In this document: piece by piece, positions 24,452-35,021 of the stretch
Layout of the letters: each line of letters begins with the position of its first letter
Numbering within the stretch: position 1 is the stretch's first letter
DNA from: Mytilus californianus
Lineage: Eukaryota > Mollusca > Bivalvia > Mytilida > Mytilidae
Assembly: GCF_021869535.1 (NCBI RefSeq)
Contig: NW_026262668.1
Span: 15,608,348 to 15,672,347 of the forward strand
Direction: 5' to 3'
DNA length: 64,000 nt
Translations under genes and position numbers: made by a program
Notes under the pieces: model-generated
Databases searched by the model: none
Told to the model about the DNA's origin: nothing
What the model saw: the letters and a program-made list of their open reading frames with translations, nothing else

Positions 24452-25180
24452 TCAGTCAGGGGTACTACTTAAACAAGTGATTTCATTATCATGATTATCA
24501 CCTATTTCAGTGATTTGATAAATTCAGTAATCACCTATTTAAGTGATTTTTGTGTTTCCTTTGATCTTCAAATGCTAATTTCATTGATTTTCCATATTTT
24601 GACAAATTTCTCTATAATTTTCCTACATAGATCAATTATCCCTTTTTCTTTGTATATTAATTTCACCAGTGCGCTTGGGCAGTAAGTTAGTGCCTAAAGC
24701 TTTTAAAAGTACCCTTGGGGATTTTTCTGTAATCAAATATTAATTAACTACTTTTACTATCAGAAAAGGTCAACAATATTAGGTAACCTGATTGGTTTTC
24801 TTTAGAGTTAGAATGATCTACTTCAAGGTTATGTCCTGATCTACAAATTATTCCGGTTTTGCATATTTTAAATAAACTGTATAAACTGACAGGCTTATCA
24901 AGCAAAAGACAATTTCTGCATCATGTGCATGTACATATAGTTGTTTTTTCAATGGAATTCTTGTCTTTTTACCAATAAAAAAATCAACCTTGTGGGAAAA
25001 ATATCAAGAAAATGTTATAAACACTTTTTGAAGTGATTACATTTTAACTTCTCAAATTACTTGTTTCAGTGATTTTAAAAAGTCTGTGTCTATTTTTGTG
25101 AAAATTTTTAATATTTCACAGCCAAAATCACTTGAAGAAGTGATTCTGAAATCACTTGTTTTAGTAGTACCCCTGACTGA
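24452..25180. mobile_element. TIR element, 729 bp
   Basis: The left end 'tcagtcaggggtactactta', then 'aacaagtgatttc', is matched by the complementary right end 'gaaatcacttgttttagtag', 'tacccctgactga'. TGA lies outside both ends, a possible 3-bp target duplication. 'aagtgatt' motifs recur just inside both termini. No transposase frame. A non-autonomous DNA transposon. Confidence 0.82.
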
Positions 25181-25825
25181 TGATGCACAGCTGCTATATA
25201 TGTTATCTGAACGATGTACGAACCGACAACATGATAGATTGATTGATTGTAGGTTGCATAATGTCCAGTGGCAAATATTTCATGCATGTTCAGGACGATC
25301 AACATGATAGAAAGACAAAAGTTAATGAAAGCAATTATGTTATATCTTATAAGTAAACATTTGTAAATAGAACATTATGGCATATAAAACATAAAGCACA
25401 GATAAACACCATGTACACTAATATAATGTAAGAATGTATTAATTGATGAACTTTGATCATGAATTGCTCACGTCCATCAATTTTATTTCATTGAGATCAG
25501 TGGGGTATAAAGCTCTTAATTTTGCTACATGTACAATGTATATTCAAAATAGTTCTTTCATTCACAGCTTTTAATAATCAAACTGACCTAAGTCATGTAA
25601 GTCATGTTAAGTAATGTTAATATTTCACACAAAAAGTATACCAGTACATATGTCATGTGCATATACACAGATACATGTACAAGTTTTGTGCATTAAACAT
25701 AGATGGCTATATTGATGGGCTACTTAATTTACAGTTAAATCTATCTTGATCTAATTATGTGTAATGAATGTGAATATTAATAAATGCATCTGAATACAAA
25801 ATAAAACCATGCATTGTTTAATGAA
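25181..25825. other. 3' flank of the RNF26-like gene
   Basis: Likely holds the 3' UTR of the minus-strand gene ending at 25826. A possible minus-strand polyadenylation signal (plus-strand 'tttatt') lies near 25484. Otherwise featureless. Confidence 0.4.
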
Positions 25826-27085
25826 CTATGTATAGACATTCATAATTGTTTCAATTCTCTTCCTACAGAGAGGACATACTCTCCGATCAACATTTCTCAA
25901 TCTTGCAATTGTATTTCCACAACTTAGACACAAACACAAATGTCTACATGGTAAAATTAAAACGGATTTATCATTATCCTGACATACAACACACTTCAAT
26001 TTCTCCTTCTCCTTTTCAATTTCTTTTTGGAAATCTTCTGATGTATTGATGCCTCCACTACAAGGTGTGGTTGATCTACGTAAGTTATAACTAGCACTAT
26101 TTACTGGAGGCAACTGAATATCAATTGATGCATTAGAATCACTGTCTGACAACTCTTCATCATCTGTTGTCAAGTCATCTACCTCATACTCTTCGACCTC
26201 TTCATCATCGTCGCCTTCAGATGATGCCACTGTGATGTCACTTTCATCTTCATTCTGCCCATCAGATTCATCCTCTTCATTGTCTGAGAAATCAAATCCA
26301 AAATTAGGTCTAACTCTTGCATATTGAGCTTCAAAGTTTTCCTGAATTCCAGGGAAGGTCATACCACGTTGCTTTAAAGATCTGAACACATTAGCAAGTA
26401 CCAAAAACACAAGTAAGCAAAATATTAGACCTATGTATGTTTCTCGTTTCAGGTATATCAAGTCAATCATGCTGTAATATATTGAATCTGTGACATATCT
26501 TATGCCCTCAGCAAATGCCATCATTCCACTGTCAATGTTCAACCAAAATGATGATAAACACCATTTCAATGTTTTAAATAAGGTAACAATTCCTTCAGTG
26601 CCACTTGTTCCAATCGTTGATATTCCAACAGTTATTTGATTGAAGGTTATAACTGCATAATATGACACTAAGTTACATATCTTTATAAGGATTTCTTTGC
26701 CACTAAATGCACCACTGGTACATAAGCGCAAGAGCCAAACTGCATTAATTGCAATAAAATGCAGCAATATCTCAATACATTGATATATTGAGTACAGAAC
26801 AGACCCAAGGAAAACCATAAACTTCCATAGTACTAAAACAAATGCATGCAGGAGTCCAAATATTTCTACCAAAAAGTCCAATGCAGAGGATATGACGTTT
26901 GATAGGATGCTGTTTATAACTTTAAAAATGTTCACTGCTGTTGTGATAATATCTTGGAAAGTTTCAACTGTAACTGTCACAGCCTTGAAGTTAAATTCCA
27001 CTAAACTGATGATAAATGTATAAATATACGATGCAAAGCTTCCCACGGAATCATAAATAGTTTGAATGTATGCCAATATACTCAT
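25826..27085 (-). CDS. RNF26-like multi-pass membrane RING E3 ligase
   Basis: A single-exon frame of 419 residues starts at ATG 27085, preceded by AAG (a good initiation context). Residues 15-235 are rich in hydrophobic stretches (about 14-30, 55-118, 217-234), predicting several membrane spans. Residues 265-320 are strongly acidic. The end is a C3HC4 RING: CVVC at 365-368, CRH, CLSC, then CPLC ending at 407, finishing RIETIMNVYT. Layout and the NVY-type tail resemble vertebrate RNF26 (about 430 residues), an ER-membrane ubiquitin ligase reported to act on STING and on perinuclear vesicle positioning. RNF26 orthology is inferred by eye; the RING and membrane calls are firm. It lies head-to-head with the second RING gene at 30935. 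Confidence 0.8.
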   Translation of the reverse strand: MSILAYIQTIYDSVGSFASYIYTFIISLVEFNFKAVTVTVETFQDIITTAVNIFKVINSILSNVISSALDFLVEIFGLLHAFVLVLWKFMVFLGSVLYSIYQCIEILLHFIAINAVWLLRLCTSGAFSGKEILIKICNLVSYYAVITFNQITVGISTIGTSGTEGIVTLFKTLKWCLSSFWLNIDSGMMAFAEGIRYVTDSIYYSMIDLIYLKRETYIGLIFCLLVFLVLANVFRSLKQRGMTFPGIQENFEAQYARVRPNFGFDFSDNEEDESDGQNEDESDITVASSEGDDDEEVEEYEVDDLTTDDEELSDSDSNASIDIQLPPVNSASYNLRRSTTPCSGGINTSEDFQKEIEKEKEKLKCVVCQDNDKSVLILPCRHLCLCLSCGNTIARLRNVDRRVCPLCRKRIETIMNVYT

Positions 27086-27091
27086 CTTCAA

Positions 27092-27456
27092 ACCTGAGTT
27101 TCCGATTCTTTACTTCATATTTTTTATACTAATATGAAAGTCTATTCATCTATTGTCGGTTTGTCCTCATGATCAGATGGGTTTATGCATTCGTTTTAGT
27201 AGCATAAGGCCGTTTTCTGTTGTTGATACTTTTATTTAGTTTTTTTCCTATTTCTAACCGGAAACGATGTATAGAGCTGAGTTTAAATAATGTCTGACTA
27301 AACCTGGACATCGATTAGACAGGCCGTTACGAAATCCTCCGACTATATGTTGAATGTAAATTTTGTTATGAAGCTACAATAAATTCAGTGCAATGGTGAA
27401 TAATTTTATCCATTAGAAAACATTGTTTGTCCAAGGATTTGTATATCTTACTAATA
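27092..27456. other. 5' flank of the RNF26-like gene
   Basis: Presumed promoter and 5' UTR of the minus-strand gene. No clear core promoter motif was identified. Confidence 0.35.
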
Positions 27457-28930
27457 GGATTTTAAAAAAGACAGTCAATTTGTAAATTAAGAATAAGTGC
27501 TCACTCTTTAAAAATTGAAACAGACAGATATTCAAAAAACAAATTTTTAACAAGCCAGGAAAATTTTTAAAATGCTGTTTACATTTTGGAGGTAAAGAGA
27601 TAGAATGTGCAAAATTGTATAGATATCTTGGAATCACATTTACATCTAGTGGTATATTCAAGCAGTGTAAAGATGAATTATACAACAAATCTTTAAAAGC
27701 ATGTTTTAAGCTACAGAGATGCTTGTCATCATCTAACCCTAGTATTGCCACTTTTTTTACATCTTTATGATCACACAATTAAACCCATACTATTATATGG
27801 CAGTGAAATATTGGGAATGTTTCGTACTGATTCAGCTGCTTGTAAAAAAGATAATGATTATATATTGGAAAAAGTTTTTGGTCAGGATTCCTCTGAAAAA
27901 GCTCATAACAAATTTATGAAATATATTCTTGGTGTAAACAGAAAGTCCAGTAACATAGCTGTGATGTCAGAGCTTGGTAGATTTCCTATTTATTTTACTA
28001 TAATTTTATCAATGTTAAAATATTGTCATAGACTGGAAGGTTTGAAAGAAGGATTATTATTTGATGCATTCATCTGTTGTAAACAATTACATATTTCTAA
28101 TGTAAATACATGGTACTCTAGTATAGATTATATTCAGAGAGAGATTGACTTACCAAATTTTGACCAATCAATTGGTTCTTTATGTCAGTATGTTAAAAAT
28201 AAACTATGTGAAAGTTATTTAACATTTTGGAATAGGCTGAAATATCAAACAATTAACTCTGAAAAAGGGAAGCTTGGTACTTATTTTTCTATAAAAAAAT
28301 TGTTTTAAAAAAGAAAAATATTTAAAACTACAGGATTTAAAAAAAAGACAGTCAATTTGTAAATTAAGAATAAGTGCTCACTCTTTAAAAATTGAAACAG
28401 ACAGATATTCAAAAAAATATATAGAAAGATCTGAGCGTCTTTGTTCAAATTGCTCACTTGGTAAAGTTGAAGATGAGCTTCATTTTTTGTTAGAATGTCC
28501 TCTTTATGATACTCAAAGGGAAGACTTTTGTCTATACATATCTGACAATTGTTATAATTTTTAAAATTTAAATAAGTCTTCTAAATTTTTATGGCTCTTG
28601 ACTCAAGAAAATGTAACTCTTATGGAAAAACTGGGCTGTTATATTTGTGACTGTTTTGAATTAAGGAGATCAGGTATGCATATTGACACTAAGTCAAGTA
28701 AATGATTTGAGAATGAATGCATATAATGTAAATTTATTCTTTTATTCACAATATATATGTGGTTTTTGGCTCTGATTCTGACCAATGCTAATATACTAAA
28801 TATATATTTTCAAGTGACTATTATTGTTGTTGTTACCAATTATGTAAATCAATTGTATCTGATTTTATGCCCTTTATGGGCCATGTAATTTGTGAAATAA
28901 AAATATTCTATTCTATTCTATTATATTCTA
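27457..28930 (+). mobile_element. Rearranged non-LTR retrotransposon (LINE) 3' part
   Basis: Plus-strand pieces of the ORF2 C-terminus occur in several frames, followed by a 3' end 'gaaataaaaatattctattc' that runs into a short TTCTA microsatellite, typical of CR1/L2-type tails. About 80 bp at 27457-27539 repeats 28332-28414, so a segment that belongs downstream also precedes the RT piece. The element is 5'-truncated and non-functional. Confidence 0.85.
27545..28563 (+). pseudogene. LINE ORF2 C-terminal remnant, frameshifted
   Basis: The first frame reads KLYRYLGITFTSSGIF and on to SIATFFTSL (stop at about 27768). At a run of seven T the frame shifts to HTIKPILLYGSEILGMF, continuing to 28308; this is the thumb region after the RT catalytic domain. 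A further shift gives RQSICKLRISAHS, then ERLCSNCSLGKVEDELHFLL and ECPLYDTQRE, the C-x2-C...H...C knuckle usual at the end of such ORFs. At least two frameshifts make it a pseudogene. The YxDD catalytic motif is not present. Confidence 0.88.
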
Positions 28931-29055
28931 TACAAATCCTTGGTTTGTCATGGAACATAATGACCATGTGTATAGGCAGAGACATGTATTATATGTTTGG
29001 TGTAGCGGGTTGTGTAATCCCGTGGATTTGACTCGGTATAGATCTACTGTAATAA

Positions 29056-29386
29056 GGGAGCTACCATTTGATTTTTATGGGGGTGGGGGCTAGGGTGAAA
29101 ACTTTTGTCCTGCATTTTTTTTAAGTTGTAATCTCTGTCCTGCCTTTTTGTTTTTCACTCTATTCGGTCCTGCTTTTTTTTAATTAGTTTATCCTGACTT
29201 TTTTTACATAAATTGTCCTGCTTTTTTTTAATTAGTTTATCCTGACTTTTTTTACATAAATTGTCCTGCTTTTTTTTTTGCATAGTTGCTCATCCTACCT
29301 TTTTTTGTTTACTCAAAACTCCTGTCCTGCCTTTTTTTCAAATTTCATCCTAGCCCCCTCCCCCTAAAAATCAAATGGTAGCTCCC
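29056..29386 (+). mobile_element. MITE with TAA target, copy 2
   Basis: Same termini as 16735-17031 ('gggagctaccatttgatttt' and its complement), same orientation, TAA on both sides (29053-29055, 29387-29389). The interior has more 'gtcctgcttttttt' and 'tttatcctgacttttttt' units than copy 1. Confidence 0.88.
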
Positions 29387-29389
29387 TAA

Positions 29390-30023
29390 CTTAATACAGT
29401 TCCTTTAATGTCATCCGATTAGTTTCAGAAACTTTATAAGTTTCTGGTATAATCAAGCAAGATTTTCATATATTTCGTCCTGAGAATACTAACTAGAAAG
29501 ATACTAGTATCTGCTTATATGTGTTATAGCATTCCAGATTGTTCATCGTGGTGTATGAATAAATGTACACACTAGTCTATAAAAAGGGAATTAAAACAAA
29601 TATTTTTTTCAACTTTCCTTTGAATAAATAGTGATTTAAACAACAAAAACATAAGATATTGGTTCCTTTACTTAAAGCGTAATTCATTGTTATTGATAGG
29701 GCAATATATGCGGCTTTACCCTCAGGTAAAACAGTATCAGTGACACTGTGAAACATCGATAGCGATACGCGTCCCCCGTTTAATTGCTAAAATAACCGCA
29801 CCCAATTAACACGTTTAACATATAGCACTAGCGTCCGAATACACTTATACACGCGCCAGAATCATACAATCCGGCATTTTAAAAACTGAACTTAACAGTC
29901 TGTTTAAACCAACAACTTGATTTTTTCTATAATTATCTTCAATATTCAATCAACAAATATCGTTCAGTGCCGCAATACAAATACAATTGTCAGTGGTGTT
30001 ACAAATAAAATTTTGTATATTTA
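29390..30023. other. Intergenic, no gene seen
   Basis: A somewhat GC-richer island near 29750-29870 has no recognised motif. Confidence 0.4.
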
Positions 30024-30030
30024 CAGAGAC

Positions 30031-30064
30031 CAAGGAATTGTATATTTAAATATACAGTTCCTTG
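30031..30064. mobile_element. 34-bp near-perfect palindromic insertion (candidate)
   Basis: Left arm 'caaggaattgtatattt' and right arm 'aaatatacagttccttg' are complementary with one mismatch and no loop. The 7-mer 'cagagac' stands directly on both sides (30024-30030, 30065-30071), like a target-site duplication. Confidence 0.6.
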
Positions 30065-30150
30065 CAGAGACATAATATTTACCCAGGTTTTTTTAACCGG
30101 TTTCTGTAATTTTGGACTCTGTCTAGAACACATAATAGAGGGTGGTAATG

Positions 30151-30481
30151 GGGGTACCTTCATGACGAATAACGGTAAAAAATCTTGTCAAATGACGTTA
30201 ACGGCAATTTTTGGTGCATGACGATAAAATGAAGACTTTCTTCAAGACGATAAACAGATCGACAAATTTTGACGAATCACGTTAAGTTTTTTCCAAAAAT
30301 AACGGTAACGATAATTATTTGGGACCTCTGACGAATCATGATAAGGATATGTTGACGAATCACGGTAAAATTTTAACCTAACGGTAGCCGAAAATGACCG
30401 TTTGATGCCTGACGGCAGAGACATATAATACAATTGTATTATATGTCTCTGCTGACGGTAAAGGGCATTCATACCCTCATA
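30151..30481 (+). repeat. Interspersed 'gacgaatcacg' repeat, copy B
   Basis: Colinear with copy A (5799-6952) from 'ggggtaccttcatgacgaat' to 'taaagggcattc'. It lacks the LINE and has fewer 24-bp units, but carries a 43-bp extra block at 30416-30458. Confidence 0.88.
30416..30451. mobile_element. 36-bp perfect palindromic insertion (candidate)
   Basis: The arm 'cagagacatataatacaa' is followed at once by its exact complement 'ttgtattatatgtctctg'. 'ctgacgg' flanks both sides (30409-30415, 30452-30458). Copy A of the host repeat has a single 'ctgacgg' and no palindrome at this point, so it serves as the empty site. Confidence 0.8.
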
Positions 30482-30934
30482 ATAACTTGATCTCAGTGTT
30501 GGCCGAGTTATTTCAGTTCAAAGCCGGTTCAATGCTTCTACCAAGTTGTGCTTCCGGCCACGCTTTCCCTTTTCATATAATTTCTTTTAAAACATCATTA
30601 TTGTAAGTAACAAGTTGTCTTTAAAATCATATTAGTGTTTTTGACCATGAACTGTACTTTAAAAAAAACTTGGTTCAGTGTTGAATAGTGCAGTCTTTTG
30701 AATAGTCGGACACTGAATACTTATTTTATATACAACTAGATTTTGTTGACAAACTTCGAATGTTGCATGTTCTCTATTGTTGATGTAATCTGCCGCTAAG
30801 CTAATTGTATAGTGTTAATAGTTGAGTTAAGCATTTCAATACTAAGCGAAATAAGTTCGAAATTTTAAAAAAATGAAATAGACTCCTATGAGACGTTTTG
30901 GACTGTACATAGGACATTAATTCACAATCACAAG
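30482..30934. other. 5' flank of the second RING gene
   Basis: Presumed promoter and 5' UTR. No distinct motif was recognised. Confidence 0.35.
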
Positions 30935-31750
30935 ATGCTGACTTTATGTTTTCTTTATTGTGTTTTTTCACTAGTTTCAATATTTGGATTTTTATTTTTT
31001 ACACTAGAGATACATGAACTGATTTTCTGGTGTTATCAGCTTATTCCAGCTGGCATTGCACTGGTTCCAATTGTTAAACAGGTCATCAAATTCTTTTTAT
31101 CATGGATGCATTTCATGTTCCACATATTTGAAGTATGTGTTTACTTAGCATTTCATATATTTTCCTTTCTGGTGACACTGATTTCTATTTGTATGCCATA
31201 TTTGAGCAAACCAATTTATGTTGTGTGTTCTTTTTTTAAATGGATGTATTCAGAGATATGGAGAGGAATTTATATGCGAGGAAACCCATTTTTAACGCTG
31301 TTGAGCTGGATCATGATTATGTGTACTTTTTTGTTATGTGTTGTCCAAATTTTTCTACAAAGAACAGTTCCTAGAAACGTCCAGAATAGACAAAGAAATG
31401 ACCATGGACATGAAGAAGATCAAAATGATCAGGAAAATGAAAACATGGAAAACAGACTCGTCGAAGTTCGACAGAGACTGTTAAACAGACAACAACATAA
31501 TTTACCAGTATTAAGGACCAATCAGAATGATCCAATACACGCTGAAGATAATCCTGAAAATATTAACTTAGATGACAATCAACAACTTTGTATAATATGT
31601 ATAGAAAATGTACGAAATTTTGCAGTGTTTCCATGTGGACATTTACACTTTTGTAGGCTTTGTGTTGAAAATCTGTTCAGATCAAGGACTAATGTGAAAT
31701 GCCCAGTGTGTAATATTCATATTGAAGAGTACAGACGAATTTTTGTTTGA
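30935..31750 (+). CDS. Membrane-anchored RING finger protein, RNF26-like plan
   Basis: An intact single-exon frame of 271 residues. The first 145 residues are dominated by hydrophobic segments (about 3-24, 30-52, 60-92, 118-141), predicting three to four membrane spans. A hydrophilic linker (145-215) rich in N, Q, E and R follows, then a C-terminal C3HC4 RING: CIIC at 219-222, CGH, CRLC, then CPVC ending at 259, closing with HIEEYRRIFV. RING spacing matches the neighbour ending at 25826 (11 residues before the third Cys, C-x-H-x3-C-x2-C) except for a shorter last loop. It is probably an E3 ligase facing the cytosol from an internal membrane. Whether it is a diverged tandem paralogue of the RNF26-like gene or an independent membrane RING is not settled by eye. 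Confidence 0.78.
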   Translation: MLTLCFLYCVFSLVSIFGFLFFTLEIHELIFWCYQLIPAGIALVPIVKQVIKFFLSWMHFMFHIFEVCVYLAFHIFSFLVTLISICMPYLSKPIYVVCSFFKWMYSEIWRGIYMRGNPFLTLLSWIMIMCTFLLCVVQIFLQRTVPRNVQNRQRNDHGHEEDQNDQENENMENRLVEVRQRLLNRQQHNLPVLRTNQNDPIHAEDNPENINLDDNQQLCIICIENVRNFAVFPCGHLHFCRLCVENLFRSRTNVKCPVCNIHIEEYRRIFV

Positions 31751-32477
31751 ATTTGTAATAACCTGTGATTCTCAAAGTTAAATGATTTGAAATACATACA
31801 TGTACTATGAAGTCAAAATTTATAAGGTTTTTTTTAAATCTATTTTATATCATGTATATAAAGTTATAAAAACATGTACAGATGTAAACTATACATTTAT
31901 TTATATTACTAAGTACCAATCATTTAAAACTACATTTGCAACAAACAAGAAGATTCATTTGTCTTGTATACAGTCATCAAACATGTTAAAGATACATGTA
32001 CCAAGCTTGTAATGTAGTAAAAGGTTTCAAGGGGGTACATGTACATTTTATTTATGAGGCAACCAAGGCAATTGCATTGTGAAAAATCCCAAACATATAC
32101 ATAGTATATTATATAGATTATACCACTGCATCGAATGGGATACATTATTTCTCCACTTGAGATAGTTAAATTTTCATGTTTATAACATTAGGCTTGTCGC
32201 TATACAATGTACGTATACAGGTTGAGTGCAACTTTGGCATATCTCTTTTGTGAACATTGTACATGTGGTGTGGAATATAGAATTTAGTGTGCTAGCTCTT
32301 TAATATTCATAAACATTTTTTTTTTCTAATTGAATTCAAGTCGAAATTCACCTTCTTAAAAAACATAATAAGAGAATATAGTATTTATTAGAAATGTTGC
32401 CTTCCAGTACACAGCATGTTATCATATGCATATGACCTCTGGTTTGAATCTATTCAGAACAAACAAATATGTAAATA
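31751..32477. other. 3' flank of the second RING gene
   Basis: Probable 3' UTR and spacer. No canonical AATAAA was seen close to the stop codon. Confidence 0.4.
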
Positions 32478-32479
32478 AG

Positions 32480-32800
32480 CCTAAGGAGATGTGGTATGAT
32501 TGCCAATGAGACAACTATCCACGAAAGTCCATATGATGTGAATGTAAGCAACTATAGGTCATGGCACAGCCTTTAACAATGAGCAAAACTTAAACTGTAT
32601 ATTTGCCTATAAAATTCCCTGATATGACAAAATGTGAAACAATTCAAATGAGAAGACCAACTGCCTGATTTATAACATAAGAAACAAAAAAAAAGACAGT
32701 ATCCGACGACAAACTCGGAATTACAGGCTCCTGACTTTGGACAGGCACATAAAGAATGTGGTGGTGTTAAAGATATTTGTGAGTGTCAATTCTCACCCTA
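32480..32800 (+). repeat. Common mussel interspersed repeat, plus copy
   Basis: It starts 'ggagatgtggtatgattgcc' and continues 'aatgagacaactatccac', 'caactataggtca', to 'ggctcctgactttggacagg'. About 320 bp, moderately diverged. Confidence 0.85.
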
Positions 32801-32977
32801 TTTAAACTAGGACATTGGTTAAACAGCACATAAATGGAACATAAGAACAAACTGTAAAATCAGTTGAATACGGCTTGACTCATTAAGCATGTGTAATAAG
32901 TGCCTAGCAATTTACAGTTTTGCCAACAAGATTTATTAAGTCATCAATGACCTCACAAATAATAGATTCAATATTTA

Positions 32978-33967
32978 CAGGGCTGTAAATTGCCTGTCTT
33001 GTAAGGGGAGGCAGCTGAGTTTCACTGAGCGGAGCGTGGCGAAATTTTTTTTTTAACCCATTTTAAGCAGAAATATATTTTTTTCGGGCCTTTTCCCTGT
33101 ATGCAATGTACCTCCTCGGCATTCACCACTTGTTAAATTTTTGTTATTTTTCAATAAATAAGCTCCTGGAATATATTGAAAATAGTTATAAACCAGAGTT
33201 AGATTACGTGTGCCGGTAAAGTAAGATTTTTTACGCCTTATCCTGCTTTATGACTCTTCACAAGCTATTTTTACTTATGTTTAGGGAAACAATTTGCGAA
33301 CTTAAAATGAAAGGCCCCCTAAAGTTGAGCTTTTTTTTGTGGTTTATCATGCTTTTTTGGCTGTCCCAATCGAGCTATTTTGACTTCGTTTCAGAGACAC
33401 AATTTTCGAACATTAAAATGAAAATGCATACTTAATAACTTTTAATTATCAAATTCAAATTATTATAACGTAACACTTTTTGTTTACACTGACAATTTTA
33501 TTCGGTTAGGCTTTGTCAATTGCTAAGGGGATTTTTCTGTGCCCGGACGAATCCCATCTCTTTAGCACGTCTATGCATTCAATATTGCCAACATTGTCAC
33601 TTCTATGTGTAGCATAGCCAGACCATGTAATCTGCTTTCCGTCATTGTTGACCTGTTCCATGTTTTAAGGCGCCGTAGCTCAGAAAACGATCTCTCACAA
33701 CTGCAGGACCCAACTGGCAAGGCTAACAGATGCAAAAGTATTTGTTTTATATTTGGGTAGAAGTGCGTGTGTTTGATTGCTTGCTCTATTGTACATTTTG
33801 TCCCAATCTCATTAATAGACGTAAAAGTAACAACCAGTGCTATTAAAATAATGCTTGATTTTAACAATTTTTTCTTTTCAGTATTTTTTTCTTCATTTTT
33901 TCTTTTTTTTTGTCAGTCCGCAATAGGAGGCAACTGCCTACATGCCTCTATGTAATTTACGGCCCTG
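32978..33967 (-). mobile_element. hAT-type element, 990 bp, internally deleted
   Basis: The left terminus 'cagggctgtaaattgcct' is matched by the right terminus 'gtaatttacggccctg'. Subterminal 'ggaggcagctg' and 'caactgcctac' also pair. AT-rich 8-mers flank it but are not clean duplications. It contains a hAT C-terminal frame on the minus strand and a 'gagcggagcgtggcga' motif near the left end, similar to the hAT at 13.2 kb. Confidence 0.75.
33571..33867 (-). pseudogene. hAT transposase dimerisation-domain remnant
   Basis: The minus-strand frame carries HTHFYPNIKQILLHLLALP, then 'GSCSCERSFSELRRLKTW' and STMTESRLHGLAMLHIE, the hallmark hAT C-terminal block. The N-terminal DNA-binding and catalytic regions are absent and the frame is bounded by stops. 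Confidence 0.85.
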
Positions 33968-35021
33968 ATTTATTACCATATGTAAGTTTGATTCCAATTC
34001 CATGAAAAGTCTTGGAGTCATATTCATGTAGGGACCCCTTTTCTGCATTTATTTAAACACTTTTTAAAATATGTTTATGGAAAAAAGAGAAAAACCAATT
34101 TTAATTCAAAGTTGACTATAAAAGTACTGAAAGTGAGGCTGATAATCCTACAATGCACATGACACTTGTTTCTGGAATAACCCTAGGGTACCATATTCAT
34201 AATTGTCTGAGGTCAAAAGTGTTTCACTACGAGAACATTCTGCTATATATTTCATATTTAAGCACATTTGAAAAAAATGTAATCTATGTATTCTTGTCTG
34301 CTTTGAAATTTTTACACATTCACATCAATGTTATGTAACTCGAATATCTGAGTGAATATTGTTTGACATGGGCAAGGATATGATCTAAAGAATGTTGACC
34401 TCACTACACTATGTTTGATCTCTCAAAGGTAGAAACAATACTTACTATAGCTTACTACGCCGCATGAGTTTTGCTCATTGTTGAAGGCTGTACATTGACC
34501 TACAGCTGTTAACTTTTACATCATTTGATCTCTGGTGGCGAGTTGTCTTATTGACAATCATACCACATTTTCTTATTTTTTTAATTGAAAATATTGCTAT
34601 TAAGCCAGTTACATAAAAGTTTTGATTGCATTCATACAATCTTTGACCCAAAAATGTGTTTTTAATTAAAAATATGTAGCTGAAGGACTTGACAGATGGA
34701 AGAGTCAGTCGGATTGACTTTGATAGAAAGAGTTGCAACTAGTTTGAAATTTTCTGTTTTCAATAAAAGGAGGTGTGGAGTTGAGATCAACATGCAACAT
34801 GATCAATGAGACAGCAACCAAACAACAGAGGTTTACAAAAAGTAGACATCAGGAAGTCAACATTTGGCCACAAATGACTGGGAGAGCATACAATCAAATG
34901 ACATTTGTTTCTTTCCTTACAAGAAGATAATACAGATGTTGTAGGTACATGTATCATATGAAGCTATTTAATAGGCAATAAGAATTAATTGGGACTGATG
35001 AAGAGAAAATAAGAATATGTA
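33968..35021. other. Spacer between hAT remnant and DDX31 3' end
   Basis: Contains a minus-strand fragment of the common mussel repeat at about 34460-34575 ('ttgttgaaggctgtacattg' to 'caatcataccacat'). The part next to 35021 should be the DDX31 3' UTR. Nothing else recognised. Confidence 0.5.
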
